64,000 nt of DNA from Larimichthys crocea. Its lineage: Eukaryota; Chordata; Actinopteri; Sciaenidae. Position 1 is the first letter of the stretch; each line of letters starts with the position of its first letter. The notes beneath the pieces are model-generated. The model saw only the letters and a program-made list of their open reading frames with translations, ran no database searches and was not told the DNA's origin. Shown here piece by piece: positions 1 to 10,530 of this stretch. A program made the position numbers and the translations under genes. The stretch lies in contig NW_020853050.1 of the NCBI RefSeq assembly GCF_000972845.2, forward strand, positions 62,001 to 126,000. Direction: 5' to 3'.

Positions 1-2
1 CA

Positions 3-1445
3 TCCTTCAAAGGAAAGTCAGACAAGACTGAAAGGAAAGGTTGGAAGTGTTTCGAAGAAGCATCCAGCATAAGTGAGCTTTCAAAAGCCAAAGCTGTGAT
101 CGTCCGCTCTGTGCAGAACAGTGTCTTTAAGCAGGAATTCAAGTGTCTTGAAGGCAAACAGACCTTACCCAAGCAGAGCACACTCAAAAAGCTAAATCCA
201 ATTGTGGATGAAGATGGTCTGCTTCGTGTCGGAGGTCGTCTTTCTTGTGCCGACCTGTCAAAAGAAGAAAGACACCCACTGATCATTCCAAACACCCATC
301 ACATTGCCACACTACTTGTGAGACACTTTCACGAACAAGTAGCTCACCAAGGGCGACACATTACAGAAGGAGCTATCAGATCAGCTGGATACTGGATAAT
401 TGGAAGCAAGCGTCTGGTGTCTTCTGTCATTCACAAGTGTGTTACCTGCTGCAGACTGCGAGGGTGGTTGGAGGGCCAGAAGATGGCTGATCTACCTGCT
501 GACCGACTTACGCCTGAGCCTCCATTCACTACTGTCGGCCTTGATGTCTTTGGACCGTGGTCCATCACGACACGTCGGACAAGAGGAGGATATGCAAACA
601 GCAAACGCTGGGCTGTGTTGTTTACATGCATGTCAACTAGAGCAGTGCATATTGAGCTGATTGAAACCATGTCAACAGACAGCTTTATCAATGCTCTCCG
701 GAGGTTTTTTGCGACTCGTGGTCCAGCCAAACTTCTGCGGTCTGACAGAGGGACCAATTTTGTGGGAGCTTGTAAGGAATTGAATATGAACACAGATGAC
801 ACAACAGTCGGGAAGTACCTCCAGGAGAAAGGCTGCTCCTGGGTGTTTAATCCCCCTCATGCTTCCCACATGGGTGGCTCCTGGGAAAGGCTCATCGGAG
901 TTGCCAGACGCATCCTTGATGCAATGTTGCTTCAGGCAGGACCAACACATCTCACACATGAAGTCCTAAGCACCTTCATGGCAGAAGTCATGGCAATTAT
1001 GAATTCAAGACCTCTTGTAAACATATCTACTGACCCAGATATGCCTATGGTACTCACTCCAGCGATGCTCCTTACTCAAAAGATGAGTGCAGTTTCAGCC
1101 CCCTGTGGAAACTTTGGCACGGCACAGTTGTATGGGAAACAATGGAAACAAGTCCAGTGTCTTGCTGACACGTTTTGGAAGAGATGGAAGGGAGAGTATC
1201 TGTCTACGCTACAGAGGCGTAGGAAGTGGACAGAAGACAGGCCAAATGTCAAAGAAGGAGATGTTGTCTTGCTGAAAGACAGTCAAGCCCACAGAAATGA
1301 ATGGCCTATGGGACTGGTTGTTAAGATTTTGCCAAGCAGCGACAACAGAGTCCGCAAAGTAGAGGTGCGGATCGTGAAGGATGGGACAGCTAAGGTGTTC
1401 TTAAGGCCAGTCTCAGAGATCGTAGTCCTTCTTTCAGAGACTTAA
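3..1445 (+). CDS. BEL/Pao retrotransposon pol, integrase end (5' cut by window edge)
   Basis: The frame is open from the first bases of the window to a stop at 1443-1445, so the true start lies outside; the first usable initiator is near 96. Counting from 96, an H2C2 zinc-binding module has His77/His84 and Cys115/Cys118. The DDE integrase core shows Asp150 (GLDVFGPW), Asp217 (SDRGTNFVGA) and Glu264 (GGSWERLIG). A C-terminal DUF5641-like domain (about 345-443) ends the protein. This order is the 3' end of BEL/Pao pol. The enzyme would insert element cDNA into chromosomes. No stop interrupts it, so this end may be fairly young. A purine-rich tract and LTR follow. Its sequence differs clearly from the integrase at 4527, so it is a separate BEL lineage. 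Confidence 0.9.
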   Translation, partial: SFKGKSDKTERKGWKCFEEASSISELSKAKAVIVRSVQNSVFKQEFKCLEGKQTLPKQSTLKKLNPIVDEDGLLRVGGRLSCADLSKEERHPLIIPNTHHIATLLVRHFHEQVAHQGRHITEGAIRSAGYWIIGSKRLVSSVIHKCVTCCRLRGWLEGQKMADLPADRLTPEPPFTTVGLDVFGPWSITTRRTRGGYANSKRWAVLFTCMSTRAVHIELIETMSTDSFINALRRFFATRGPAKLLRSDRGTNFVGACKELNMNTDDTTVGKYLQEKGCSWVFNPPHASHMGGSWERLIGVARRILDAMLLQAGPTHLTHEVLSTFMAEVMAIMNSRPLVNISTDPDMPMVLTPAMLLTQKMSAVSAPCGNFGTAQLYGKQWKQVQCLADTFWKRWKGEYLSTLQRRRKWTEDRPNVKEGDVVLLKDSQAHRNEWPMGLVVKILPSSDNRVRKVEVRIVKDGTAKVFLRPVSEIVVLLSET

Positions 1446-1526
1446 TGTGTATTGTTTCTAGAAGGTATTCCCCTTTAAATGTGTGTATATCTGGAGTGAT
1501 ATAATGTAATTATATCAAGCGGGGAG
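1446..1526 (+). other. 3' untranslated stretch and polypurine tract of the first BEL/Pao element
   Basis: This short segment joins the pol stop to the LTR. It ends in the purine-rich string AAGCGGGGAG immediately before a TGTTCTGCC start. That is where a plus-strand priming polypurine tract is expected in an LTR retrotransposon. Confidence 0.55.
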
Positions 1527-1768
1527 TGTTCTGCCTTTAAGGGTTAAAAAGTTAAAATGTTAAGTTAAAGTTCATACATTAATCATTGAGCAGGTTTAAA
1601 AAGTCTATATTCTTTGGTTATGAAAAACCGCGTCAGAGTGAGTGGTCTTTTATTTGGTTTCGAGAAACTGCGTCGGAGTGAGCGCTCTTTTCATTAGTTC
1701 CAGCTATGTTGTTTTTTTCTCCGTTGCATGCTCAGGTGAGCACACGCAAGCTAGTCTGCTGAAATAAC
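1527..1768 (+). repeat. Probable LTR of the first BEL/Pao element
   Basis: The segment starts TGTTCTGCC right after the purine tract and a plausible end ...AATAACA gives TG...CA termini. It contains an imperfect tandem pair of about 40 bp (near 1621 and 1662) sharing a GCGTC(A/G)GAGTGAG core. The right boundary is inferred, because the other LTR of this element is outside the window and cannot be compared. Confidence 0.5.
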
Positions 1769-1886
1769 ATTGTTGGAGTTTTTTACGTGTTTTGCCTTGG
1801 AGAATATTTATCTTTTTACGGATTGGATTGAAATAAAAGACTTCATTAAAAGGACAAGAAAAGTTGTCAAGCCTTGGAAGTTTGGA

Positions 1887-2431
1887 AGTGAGATAGTGCA
1901 GACGTACGCCTTCCTTGACCCGGGCAGCTCTGCCACGTTTTGTACCGAGGCATTGATGAACGATTTGAAGCTTTGTGGATGAAAGACGGACATGCTGCTG
2001 AGAACCATGAATGAAGAGAAACCTGTCAGTACTTACGTGGTATCCGGCCTGGAAGTCAGTAGTTTGTCAAGCGATGAGTTTATTGATCTTCCAGATGCTT
2101 TCACTCATAAGACAATACCTGTAGGAATAGAAAACATACCATGACAAAAGGATCTTGAAAGGTGGCATTACCTCAAAGAAATACAACTGCCTCAGATTGA
2201 AGCTGACATTGGACTGCTCATTGGAGCAAACGTGCCGAAAGCTATGGAGCCATGGGAGGTAGTGAGCAGCATTGGTAATGGACCATATGCTATAAGAACC
2301 AAGCTTGGCTGGACTGTGAACGGGCCTTTAAAAGAAAGCTGCAGTTGGACAGATAAAAGGAGACCTACCAAGATCATGGCGAACCACATCTCTGTGGCCA
2401 GTTTGGAGAACCTGTGGCTTCGACAATTTTA
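1887..2431 (+). pseudogene. BEL/Pao aspartic protease and spacer (broken)
   Basis: A retropepsin-like active site, DPGSSATF, is encoded near 1918-1941, followed by the typical BEL protease body and the WTVNGPL segment near 2310-2330. In-frame stops occur at about 1981 (after DLKLCG) and near 2144, and the reading ends at 2431. In an active element this domain would cut the Gag-Pol polyprotein. With these stops it cannot yield a full product. Confidence 0.75.
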
Positions 2432-2672
2432 GATGGATTTCCCAGGGGGAGGAAAATATGATGAAGTGGAAATGTCTAAAGAGGATCACCAATTCATGGA
2501 CATGGGCATGGATTCTACTAAACTGGTTGATGGCCACTACGTCATATGTTTGCCTGTGAAGAACAGAACGGTCAACATGTCAAATAACCGGATAATGGCT
2601 GAGCAGTGAGCACAAAATTTAAAGAGGAAATTCATCAGGAATGACTGCTTTCACAAAGAGTACACAGACTTC

Positions 2673-3713
2673 ATGGCTGATATCCTTCAGAAGGGCTATG
2701 CTGTCCAGTTGTCTGGTGAAGAACTGAAGCATGAGGAAGGTAAAGTGTGGTACATTCCACATACTGCTGTATACTACCCTGTGAAGCAGAAACTGAGAGT
2801 TGTGTTTGACTGTGCAGCTTCCTATCAGGGAATGTCACTAAATGACCAACTCTTGCAGGGCCCTGATTTAACCAGCAGTCTGATTGGTGTTGTCATCCGA
2901 TTCAGACAAGAACCTGTCGCGATCATGGCAGACATCGAAGCAATGTTCCACCAGGTTAAAGTAGCTGATGACGACTCCAATTTGCTGAGGTTTCTTTGGT
3001 GGCCAGAAGGAGATTACAATCAGGCTCTGTCTGAACACAAGATGACTGTACACCTGTTTGGAGCCCCTTCCTCACCCAGCTGTGCCAGTTTTGCACTGAG
3101 GAAGTGTGCTGAAGACCAGAGTCAACAGTTCAGAGCTGAGGTTGTACAGACAGTCCTACAGAATTTTTATGTAGACGACTGCCTCAAGTCTGTCGCTACA
3201 GAAGATGAAGCCATAACGATGTGCCAAGACTTCATGAAAATCTGTGGCCATGGAGGCTTTCGTCTCAACAAGTGGGTGAGCAACCAACGGAAAGTGCTTG
3301 ACTCCATCCCAAAGTCTGAACTGGCGAAGGAGATGAAAACCTTGGACCTTGATCAGGATGAACTTCCTATGGAGAAAGCCCTGGGTCTCAATTGGTGTGT
3401 GGAGTCTGACACATTTAAGTTTAAAATCACCATCAGGGACCGCCCATTCACAAGAAGGGGACTTCTCTCAGTCGTTGGATCAGTATACGATCCACTGGGC
3501 GTGCTAGCACCCGTGGTTTTGCCAGCAAAGACCATTCTCCAGGAGTTGTGCAGGTTGAAGATCGGATGGGATGATGACTTACCTGAGCACATCAGAAAGA
3601 GGTGGTGCGACTGGTTAGCGAGTCTTCCTGCTTTAGAGCACTTCAGTTTTCTCATGTCTGAAGCCTGGAGGTTTTGGAGATTGTGTTTTTGCACAATTAC
3701 ATCACTTCGCTGA
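2673..3713 (+). pseudogene. BEL/Pao reverse transcriptase (peptidase A17-type pol region)
   Basis: The frame is open for 346 codons. It shows RVVFDCAA, the LNDQLLQGPDL motif, the first catalytic-palm segment with IMADIEAMFHQV, and the catalytic YVDD at about residues 166-169. Further downstream comes the SVYDPLGVLAPVV motif typical of BEL/Pao pol. The enzyme copies element RNA to DNA. The reading shifts frame just before RNase H, near 3690-3715, so the polyprotein is broken even though the RT core is intact. Confidence 0.88.
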
Positions 3714-4440
3714 TGCAAGCGAGTATGCGTATGGATACCTTCTCATGCAGAACACAAGTAACAAACTGCATTGTGCATTCTTGATAGGCAAGTCCAGAGT
3801 GGCACCTCTCAGGTCACCCACCATTCCAAGGATGGAGCTGACCACTGCTACAGTAGCAGTGAAAATGGATGGCATCCTGAGAAGAGGGTTGCAGTTTGAC
3901 CTTGCACAATCAATATTTTGGACTGATAGTACAGTAGTACTAAAGTATCTGCAAAATGAGACAACACGTTACAAAACGTTTGTGGCAAACAGAGTGTCTG
4001 CCATTTTGAAAGGTTCTGATGTGGAACAATAGGGACATGTTGGTACCGACAAGAATCCAGCTGACTGCGCCTCTAGAGGACAAAAAGTGGGTGACTTCAT
4101 GAAGAATATAAGTTGGATTTCAGGACCAGAGTTCCTTTGCAGTCCAGTTGAGTGCTGGCCGAAGAGTCCATTGAGCAGTGCAGTAATTGCTTTGGATGAT
4201 CCTGAGATCAAAAAAGTTACAGTAAACACCATAGGTGTGGAAAAAAGTGTAACTCCATTCAAGAAACTGATCCACTACTTCTCATCGTGGATGAAGTTGA
4301 AGCAGACTGTGGCATGGTTCTTGAAGTTTAAAGCTTTGCTTTGGGGCCTCTGTCAAAGAAGAAAAGAGCTGTGTACAGCCAGTGAGAAAGCCAGCTTGGA
4401 CAGTGGTCAGCAGCTGGTCCAAAGACAGATGGACTCCTTT
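3690..4440 (+). pseudogene. BEL/Pao RNase H and connector (frameshifted)
   Basis: The RNase H acidic residues can be followed as FADASEYAYG (about 3704-3735), RMELTTATV, FWTDSTVVLKYL and NPADCASRG. The open piece 3745-4032 carries the middle two. A stop lies at 4030-4032 and the NPAD segment continues after it in the same frame. A connector rich in Lys follows to about 4440. RNase H would remove RNA from the RNA-DNA hybrid during replication. At least one stop and one frameshift disable it. Confidence 0.75.
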
Positions 4441-4526
4441 AAAAAAGGCTAGAGCTTCACATTATCAGGTTCTGTCAGAGGGAGAAATTCTCTGAAGAGA
4501 TTGCAGCTCTGAGCAAAAGACAAAAC

Positions 4527-4982
4527 GTGAAGCGCAGCAGCCCATTGTACAAGCTGAACCCCATACTTCAAGATGGCGTGCTGCGAGTTGGTGGGAGGCT
4601 GAGTCGGGTGAACAGCAAGCAACCTATCATTCTGTCCAGAGACTTTGCCGATTTAGTTCTTCAACAAATTCATAAAGAAACTGGGCATGGAGGACGCAAC
4701 CACATGCTCTCTGAGTTGCGTCAGAAGTTTTGGATCACGAGTGCCAACATGGCTATTAGAAAGATATGTGGAAGATGTGTGACATGTCGCCACTTACATG
4801 GTAAAGCAGGGAAACAGCTCATGGCCGACCTCCCACTACAACTACGAGTGTTACCAGATGATCCACCCTTCACAAGAGTTGGGGTGGACTATTTCGGACC
4901 ATTCGAAGTGAAACGGGGGAGAAGCATCGTAAAAAGGTACGGAGTCTTATTCACTTGCATGGAGACGAAGATTAACTGCTAA
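4527..4982 (+). pseudogene. BEL/Pao integrase N-terminal half (truncated)
   Basis: The 151-codon piece begins in the LNPILQDGVLRVGGRLS motif, then has the zinc-binding His pair (HKETGHGG) and Cys pair (CGRCVTC). The first catalytic aspartate follows in RVGVDYFGPF. The reading ends shortly after VLFTCMETK, where other BEL integrases continue. The second Asp, Glu and DUF5641 domain are absent, so a deletion removed the 3' half. Confidence 0.82.
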
Positions 4983-5395
4983 TAGACATTGTATCCTTGT
5001 TTGAAGTTGATTGACGCAACAGTGGACATTTTATATGCCTATTAAAGGCACTCTTTTGTGTTTAAAAATTGAATGTTTGGAAATTCTGGTAATTGTTCTA
5101 AGTTACATTATCCGACCAATTAGGGGCTGGTAATGTAGGTGCCGTATTGTTTATTAATTTTTTATAGTAAATTTCAGTTCATTATGGAGAATGTATTTGG
5201 ATTTCATGGTGGTTTAATAATTTGATTGCATTTAAAAATAAGTTAATTGAAGTCATGTTTATCGTTATTTGAACATAAACTCTTATGGTTCATTGTTTAA
5301 TGTCATTATTAGTTTCAGTGAAGTAGATAAATAAGTGCCTGTATCTTTAAGAAAGTAGCGGTTAATGCACAGTGTTTAGGAACTAGGTCAGTGGA
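4983..5395. other. A+T-rich spacer between two facing truncated BEL elements
   Basis: No coding signal was recognised. A string near 5134 (TGTAGGTGCCGTATTG) could be an LTR start, but no second copy exists in the window to test it. The plus-strand element to the left and the minus-strand element to the right are both cut within or before integrase here. Confidence 0.4.
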
Positions 5396-8300
5396 TCACG
5401 GGAGAGTGACAGGAGCACACGGTTTTTCTGACCGTGTTGAATGTGTTGTTATTGCCCACTTTGACTTGTCTCTGGCTTTGACCCGCAGGAACCTTTTCGC
5501 TGCTCTCCAGATCCATGCCACTGTCTTTACCAGCCGTGTCAGGTTACTGAAACGTCTTACATCAACTAGCATTTGGACTGCTAGTCCTGCAGGTGGCCTG
5601 CTTGACATCTTCTGGACCGAATGCTGGCTTTGCTCTGGGTCTCCCTTTTGGTTGGTTCTGCTAAGAACTGCAACAAATGACTTTTTCTGGATTTTTTCAA
5701 TGTTCTCTCTTGCTGCAGCAGCAACACCTTTTGCAGATCTTTTTGGCCACTCACTTTCTGGTAGACTTAAAAATTTCGGACCTGTCTGCCATTCCGAGTC
5801 CTTAGTCAAGTCTTTGGGGCTAGCTCCTCTGGTTATGAGGTCTGCAACATTCAATGCTCCCGGGATCCACCACCAATCTTGGACATTTGTGCTGTTCTGG
5901 ATCTCTCCGACCCGGTTGGCAAAGAAAGTTTGATAGCCATAACTTTCTCGCTGTATTGCTCCTAAGACGGTCTGACTGTCGACAAGATGATACCACTTTT
6001 CCACCTGGATTCTGCAGTGTCTTTCAAAATAACCTTTCAGCCGGGCAGCAAAGACAGCTCCACACATCTCAGCTTTTACAGCATCTTCTTTTTGGTCAAG
6101 AGGGGTCAATTTGGCCTTGGCTTCAACCAGCCTGACGGCTACGCCATGGTTGCAATCCCAGCGCAGGTATAGTACAGCACCATAAGCGTGCTCGCTACCA
6201 TCAGAGAAGGTGACGCCACAAGGTTTGCCATTGGGATTTGGTGGTGTCAGGGACCTGGTGAATCTTATGTTGCCCAGCTCGACATATTCCTCCAGAAGCT
6301 TAATGGCATTCTCTCGTAGCTTGTCTGACAAAGCAGCATCCCAGGTGTCTTTCACTGAGCAGTACTTTGCTTTGGCTTCTTGAAAAGCTCTCCGGACCAG
6401 GATTACTCCCTTTTTCTTCACTGGAGCCACTAGACCTAGTGGATCATACAGCCCTGCAACTTGGCTTAATAGCTCTCTTCTGGTGAGTGGTCTTGGAGCT
6501 TGCAACCGCACTTCCTCCTTGAGCAGATTCTGGCCGAGTCGTAACTTTTTCTTCCTTTTTGAGAAGTTCACGGTGACCATGACATGGAGCTGGTCATCAT
6601 CGAGTGTATACCCAAGGCCGAGGGCTTTGTTGTCGTCTTCAGTGAGCTGATTTGGCAGAACAATTGTCTTGGGTTTTGTCTCCCCACGTTTTGGCGCTTT
6701 CTTTCCACTTTCGTTGGAGTAGACCCATGGCTTCATATAAAAACCCCCAGCATCTAGAATTTGCTCAACATTACTTGTGATGCGTTTCAGCTGGTCCAGG
6801 CTGTCGTGAGAGGTCAGGATGTCGTCAACATAGGCATCTTGATGTAACACACGCCGTTCCTCTTTGAGATGACTGAACTGAGGTAAGTTGGCAGTCTCAC
6901 GCATGGCCAGTTGAGCAATGCATCCAGCGGGTTTATCTCCAATGTTGACTCTTGTTATGGCAAAGTCTTCAATTTGGTCATTTTCTGATTCCCGCCAAAG
7001 GAATCTATGCAGATGGACTTCTTCATCCTCCAGCCAGGCGGAGTTGTACATTTTTCTTATGTCACCCAGGGCAGCAAAGACTCCTGCTCGGAACCTCAGT
7101 AGGACAGCACGGATGGGATTGAGAACATCCGGGCCTTTAATGAGGAGGTCGTTCAGACTCAGGCCATTACATTTTTGGCTGCTGTTCCAAACGAGTCTTA
7201 CTGGAGTAGAGACGGAATGTGGGTTTGGGGCAATGAGATGACTGATGTACCACACTGATCCGGTCCAGTTTTGCAGCTCCTCTTCGGACAGTTTTACTGC
7301 GGCCTTACGTTGGACCATATCATGGACTTGGGAGGCGTAGGCAGCTTTCCACTCTGGCTCCCTTTTCAATTGTTTTTCCGTCCTGAGGAATGTTGCTTCA
7401 ACGGCCTTCCTGTTGTTGGGCAAGGATGTTGGATCCTCTGCCCAGGGATATTTGGCATGCCAGTGTGGTCTCTCGCAGTGGTCATCTCCAGTTACATATC
7501 TCAAACCATTTCTCACCATTTCCAGTTCTCTTTCCTCAGCCAGTGACATCTCTTTGCCTCCAGGCTGGCAATTTCCGCAGCGGCAACCTCCACACCTGGG
7601 CTCACAAGCAGCTCCTATGCTGTCCCATTTCCACCATTTTAGAAAGTCTGTGTTTGCAGCTGCAGTGTCGGCGTGGATGAACGGAGTTTTGCCGAAATTC
7701 AGATCTTTCCAGGTAAGTTCTTTATATTTTACTGCTGCGGTTCTCATTGAGCGAGCGAAGTGAGTTTTGGAGGAATGGGCTGTCACAATGGCTTCTTCGA
7801 AGAGGTCAGGGTGCGTGCCCCCAACAGTCTTCCCAAGTGGACCATCCCAGAGGACAAGATCTCCAATGGAGCGAACTTTTTGAGGCACCAATCGTCCTTC
7901 CTTCTGACTTATAAGAAGTTGGACCTCTGTGGGTCTCTTCAGCTCATGGAGTGGGACATCAGGGAAAATCTTTTGCAACTTTTTTGCTCCCACATGTTTG
8001 TGAATCTCGGCAATGCTATCCAGCCCATAACAAACTAGCTGGTGTGCCTTGAGAGTGCCTCTGGGGGTGTTCACACGGATCTTTAACAGGTACCGTTTGG
8101 TCTCCACCAAGACTTTCATCCCACCAACTCCATGGACCACCAGGGTGACGTCTTCACGCCGGAGGTTCAACTTATCTGCAGCCTTATGCGTGATGTAATT
8201 TGTGTCTGAGGCCAGGTCAATAAGTGTTCCGATCTTTTGTCCAGCATTGGCAGTGATGTTAAGGAGCATCATGATGACAGGAGACTCCTGCAAGCCATAC

Positions 8301-8830
8301 TCTCCCAGTAGTCCATACTCACTCACTGTGGAGTTGTAAGATTTGGATACTGCGTTGCAGAAAGCATCTTGACACTGCCGGGCCAGTTCCGGTGACAACT
8401 TGGAGAGGAACTCCTCTTGAGCCCCTGTGTATCTCCTGCTTCCACCTCCCACTGTGCCAGGTTTAACTGATCTTTGTGCCCAATTCTTGGCTTCAGCCAA
8501 GGGGCAGAGGTAGTAGTGGTGCTGGTCTTTGCACTCAGTGTTCTTACACAGAAAGGAAGCTTTGCAATATCCATCTTCACCATGAATCTCCAGGTACCGA
8601 CTGCAAGCACCAAGCTGCATCACTGCACTTCTCCTCTCCGAAGGTCTTAAGTTGGTCTTGAACTTTCTGCAGAAATACAGTTTTGTTCTGTGCTTGTTGT
8701 CCCCACAGATGATGCAGTTTGCTGGTTCGCTACTGGCCTTGGCAGTCCATGTTCTAGCATGTTTTTGCTGGAACTTGGTCTCTTTCCTGCTGGGCTCTTC
8801 ATCTTTTAGCTTGTCCAACTGCTCATATAT
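5396..8830 (-). CDS. BEL/Pao pol: zinc motifs, protease, RT, RNase H
   Basis: Numbered from 8818, Cys/His zinc motifs lie at about 35-105 (CIICG...C, CKNTEC). The protease active site is at 201-205 (LIDLASDTN). RT runs from about 540 (VRLVWNSS) with catalytic YVDD at about 663-666. RNase H follows from about 868 (TFSDGSEHAYG), with KAEM, VDSQT near 944 and NVADL near 990. The usual integrase is missing; the last ~30 residues may be sequence from beyond the deletion. The frame is the same as gag, with only the TGA at 8833-8831 between them, so the real product is probably a fused Gag-Pol. No methionine start is needed for pol. The open length argues for a relatively young copy. Confidence 0.88.
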   Translation of the reverse strand: MYEQLDKLKDEEPSRKETKFQQKHARTWTAKASSEPANCIICGDNKHRTKLYFCRKFKTNLRPSERRSAVMQLGACSRYLEIHGEDGYCKASFLCKNTECKDQHHYYLCPLAEAKNWAQRSVKPGTVGGGSRRYTGAQEEFLSKLSPELARQCQDAFCNAVSKSYNSTVSEYGLLGEYGLQESPVIMMLLNITANAGQKIGTLIDLASDTNYITHKAADKLNLRREDVTLVVHGVGGMKVLVETKRYLLKIRVNTPRGTLKAHQLVCYGLDSIAEIHKHVGAKKLQKIFPDVPLHELKRPTEVQLLISQKEGRLVPQKVRSIGDLVLWDGPLGKTVGGTHPDLFEEAIVTAHSSKTHFARSMRTAAVKYKELTWKDLNFGKTPFIHADTAAANTDFLKWWKWDSIGAACEPRCGGCRCGNCQPGGKEMSLAEERELEMVRNGLRYVTGDDHCERPHWHAKYPWAEDPTSLPNNRKAVEATFLRTEKQLKREPEWKAAYASQVHDMVQRKAAVKLSEEELQNWTGSVWYISHLIAPNPHSVSTPVRLVWNSSQKCNGLSLNDLLIKGPDVLNPIRAVLLRFRAGVFAALGDIRKMYNSAWLEDEEVHLHRFLWRESENDQIEDFAITRVNIGDKPAGCIAQLAMRETANLPQFSHLKEERRVLHQDAYVDDILTSHDSLDQLKRITSNVEQILDAGGFYMKPWVYSNESGKKAPKRGETKPKTIVLPNQLTEDDNKALGLGYTLDDDQLHVMVTVNFSKRKKKLRLGQNLLKEEVRLQAPRPLTRRELLSQVAGLYDPLGLVAPVKKKGVILVRRAFQEAKAKYCSVKDTWDAALSDKLRENAIKLLEEYVELGNIRFTRSLTPPNPNGKPCGVTFSDGSEHAYGAVLYLRWDCNHGVAVRLVEAKAKLTPLDQKEDAVKAEMCGAVFAARLKGYFERHCRIQVEKWYHLVDSQTVLGAIQRESYGYQTFFANRVGEIQNSTNVQDWWWIPGALNVADLITRGASPKDLTKDSEWQTGPKFLSLPESEWPKRSAKGVAAAARENIEKIQKKSFVAVLSRTNQKGDPEQSQHSVQKMSSRPPAGLAVQMLVDVRRFSNLTRLVKTVAWIWRAAKRFLRVKARDKSKWAITTHSTRSEKPCAPVTLP

Positions 8831-9944
8831 TCACTCTTGTCCTCTCAGGAACGTGAGGAGCTTGTCAAAGCGGTTTTGGTGTTGGACAGCTTTCCCATCC
8901 TCAGCAGCATACACCAGCCACTCCTTTAAAGACTCTGGGAGCTTGCTCTCGATCGATTTTGTGACCAGTGGATTTTTCACAGTGGCCACATTTCCAAGCT
9001 CATTTAGGTCATACAGGGCCTTTTCAACAGCCCGAATGAGTTCCACGATCTTCCGGGGCTGGTGACCTCTAACAGGTGGCATTGCCTGCAGTTCTTCCAC
9101 GATTTCGAGGGCAATGGCTGTTTGGTTCCCAAAACAGTTCTCTAGGACCCGGAATACCTCGTTGGCTGTGCTGTAGGTGGGAAGGTCTCTACTCACTTTA
9201 TCATCCAGACTGTCTAGCAGTTGAAACTTCCTCCTCCTCCTCACTTCCTGTGTTGGTTCGCCCTGTCTTTGCAGTGTGTCCCATTCTCTCTTCCACTGGT
9301 AGAAGTCGCGCTTGTTTCTGGTGAACTTGGGAAGAGCGGTGGGCTTTAGCCTGATAGCTGGTACTGGTGTCGAACCGTGGGTTGGGGCCAGTTTCCCCCC
9401 AGCGTTCTTATTCAGCCTTGTTTGGATCAATGTAGCCTTTCTTGACACCAGCTTTGGGAGGCAGATCTCCAGCTCCCTCACTCGGCAGCCAAAGTCCTCT
9501 TGTTCAGCAGATGGTGCCCACTGGCTCCATCGCGAGTGAGCTTCTTTTGCTGCTTTGACCAATGACTCTAGATGCTGTAGCATGAACTCATATGCCTCAA
9601 CGCTTGCATCGGGCTTGACAGAGGAGACACACTCACATTCGGTCTCTGCCACCTGCACAGCCAGGGACAGTTCAGCTGAGTCTTTTAAAGTTTTCCTTCA
9701 GTTCCTCTGCAGACATCTCTGTATGGGTCCTGTTAATGTTATTAGCCAGCCGGGAGAAAAGTCTTTTTGCAGTCATCCTCTCTGCTTTCAGCTCCTCCAG
9801 TCCCTTTACATCAGTCATGTTGGTTGGTGCACACTTCCTTTTTGCTGTCCAGACCTGGCTGGTCTTGGTCTCCACTGGGGGCGGTTTTTCACTGTCAAGT
9901 GTTTTGCCGGTGCAGCTTCCCCACTTGAAAGGGAAGGGCCTCAC
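8831..9944 (-). pseudogene. BEL/Pao gag (DUF1759-like), one frameshift
   Basis: The N-terminal 90 codons (9944-9672) and the following 275 codons (9658-8831) are in different frames. Continuity is seen by reading DSAELSLAVQVAETEC across about 9690-9630, so one small indel broke gag. The second part has the DUF1759-like pattern: RLKPTALPKFTRNKRDFYQWKREW split over two helices, then LLDSLDDKVS. The protein would form the capsid-like particle. It ends in a TGA that is in frame with pol. Confidence 0.8.
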
Positions 9945-10530
9945 TCTCTTTTAAAAACCAGACGCAGGACTTCACTCAAGCACTTATCTTTTAATTCGTT
10001 CTTGGCACAGGTGAAAAACCTTTGATAAATAAAAAAAAAAAAACATCCAAAATTAGACAGATCAACAGCACATACTGCTAAATATCACATATCAAACTTG
10101 TCACTTTAACTTTCAGAAATGTTAGTGAAAAAAAATAAGTATTTTAGCAGTAGCTTCAAATTAAATTATGTTAAATTCGGGCTAATTAATTATTCAAATC
10201 TTAGATTTTCTAATTAAATTAAATGTTTTAAACTGCATATTTTAACAGGTTTTACAGCACACAGTGTCACAGTTTTACTGATATTTTTATATAATATATA
10301 ATTATTTAACCAAATAATTAACAAATCTATTTAACACACCCCTTTTAACTGAAATATTTTAACAGTGCATTTCCATGAATAACATCCCCACACGCTCGCT
10401 CATATCTAGGTCACAGATCGCAGATCAGCGGGGCAAACTTTATGCGGATAAGTAAACAGCAAAGCAAAGAAAGAGTCCGGGCTTAAACAACGCTTACCGG
10501 CAGTCCTTTTAGAGTTTTTTAGACCTTTTT
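9945..10530. other. A+T-rich leader region upstream of the third BEL gag
   Basis: No coding signal was seen. It contains an A-run at 10028-10041 and several TTAAAT-type strings. It could hold the 5' leader and LTR of the minus-strand BEL element, but no LTR boundary can be fixed. Confidence 0.3.

Larger units (their letters stand above)
1770..4982 (+). mobile_element. Second BEL/Pao element, decayed, gag missing, integrase truncated
   Basis: Protease, reverse transcriptase, RNase H and the start of integrase occur in canonical BEL/Pao order on the plus strand, but in several frames separated by stops and frameshifts. No gag can be recognised between the LTR-like segment upstream and the protease. 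The integrase stops soon after the first catalytic Asp. The family is not the same as the first BEL element, so the LTR at 1527-1768 need not belong to it. It is a dead copy. Confidence 0.85.
5396..9944 (-). mobile_element. Third BEL/Pao element, gag-pol nearly open, integrase lost
   Basis: Read on the minus strand, gag (9944-8831) is followed directly by a 1140-codon pol (8818-5396). Domain order is DUF1759-like gag, zinc motifs, protease, RT, RNase H. The copy lacks integrase and no matching LTR pair was identified. Only one frameshift (about 9690) and one in-frame TGA (8833-8831) break gag-pol. It is the best preserved BEL coding region here and belongs to a third lineage, distinct from both elements to its left. 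Confidence 0.88.

Noticed and set aside
96..1445. Infectious retrovirus pol
   Set aside because: The H2C2, DDE and DUF5641 order and the family motifs are BEL/Pao; no envelope gene was seen.
5391..9539. Many plus-strand open readings over the third BEL element
   Set aside because: They are antisense shadows of a 1140-codon pol and gag with clear domain motifs on the minus strand.
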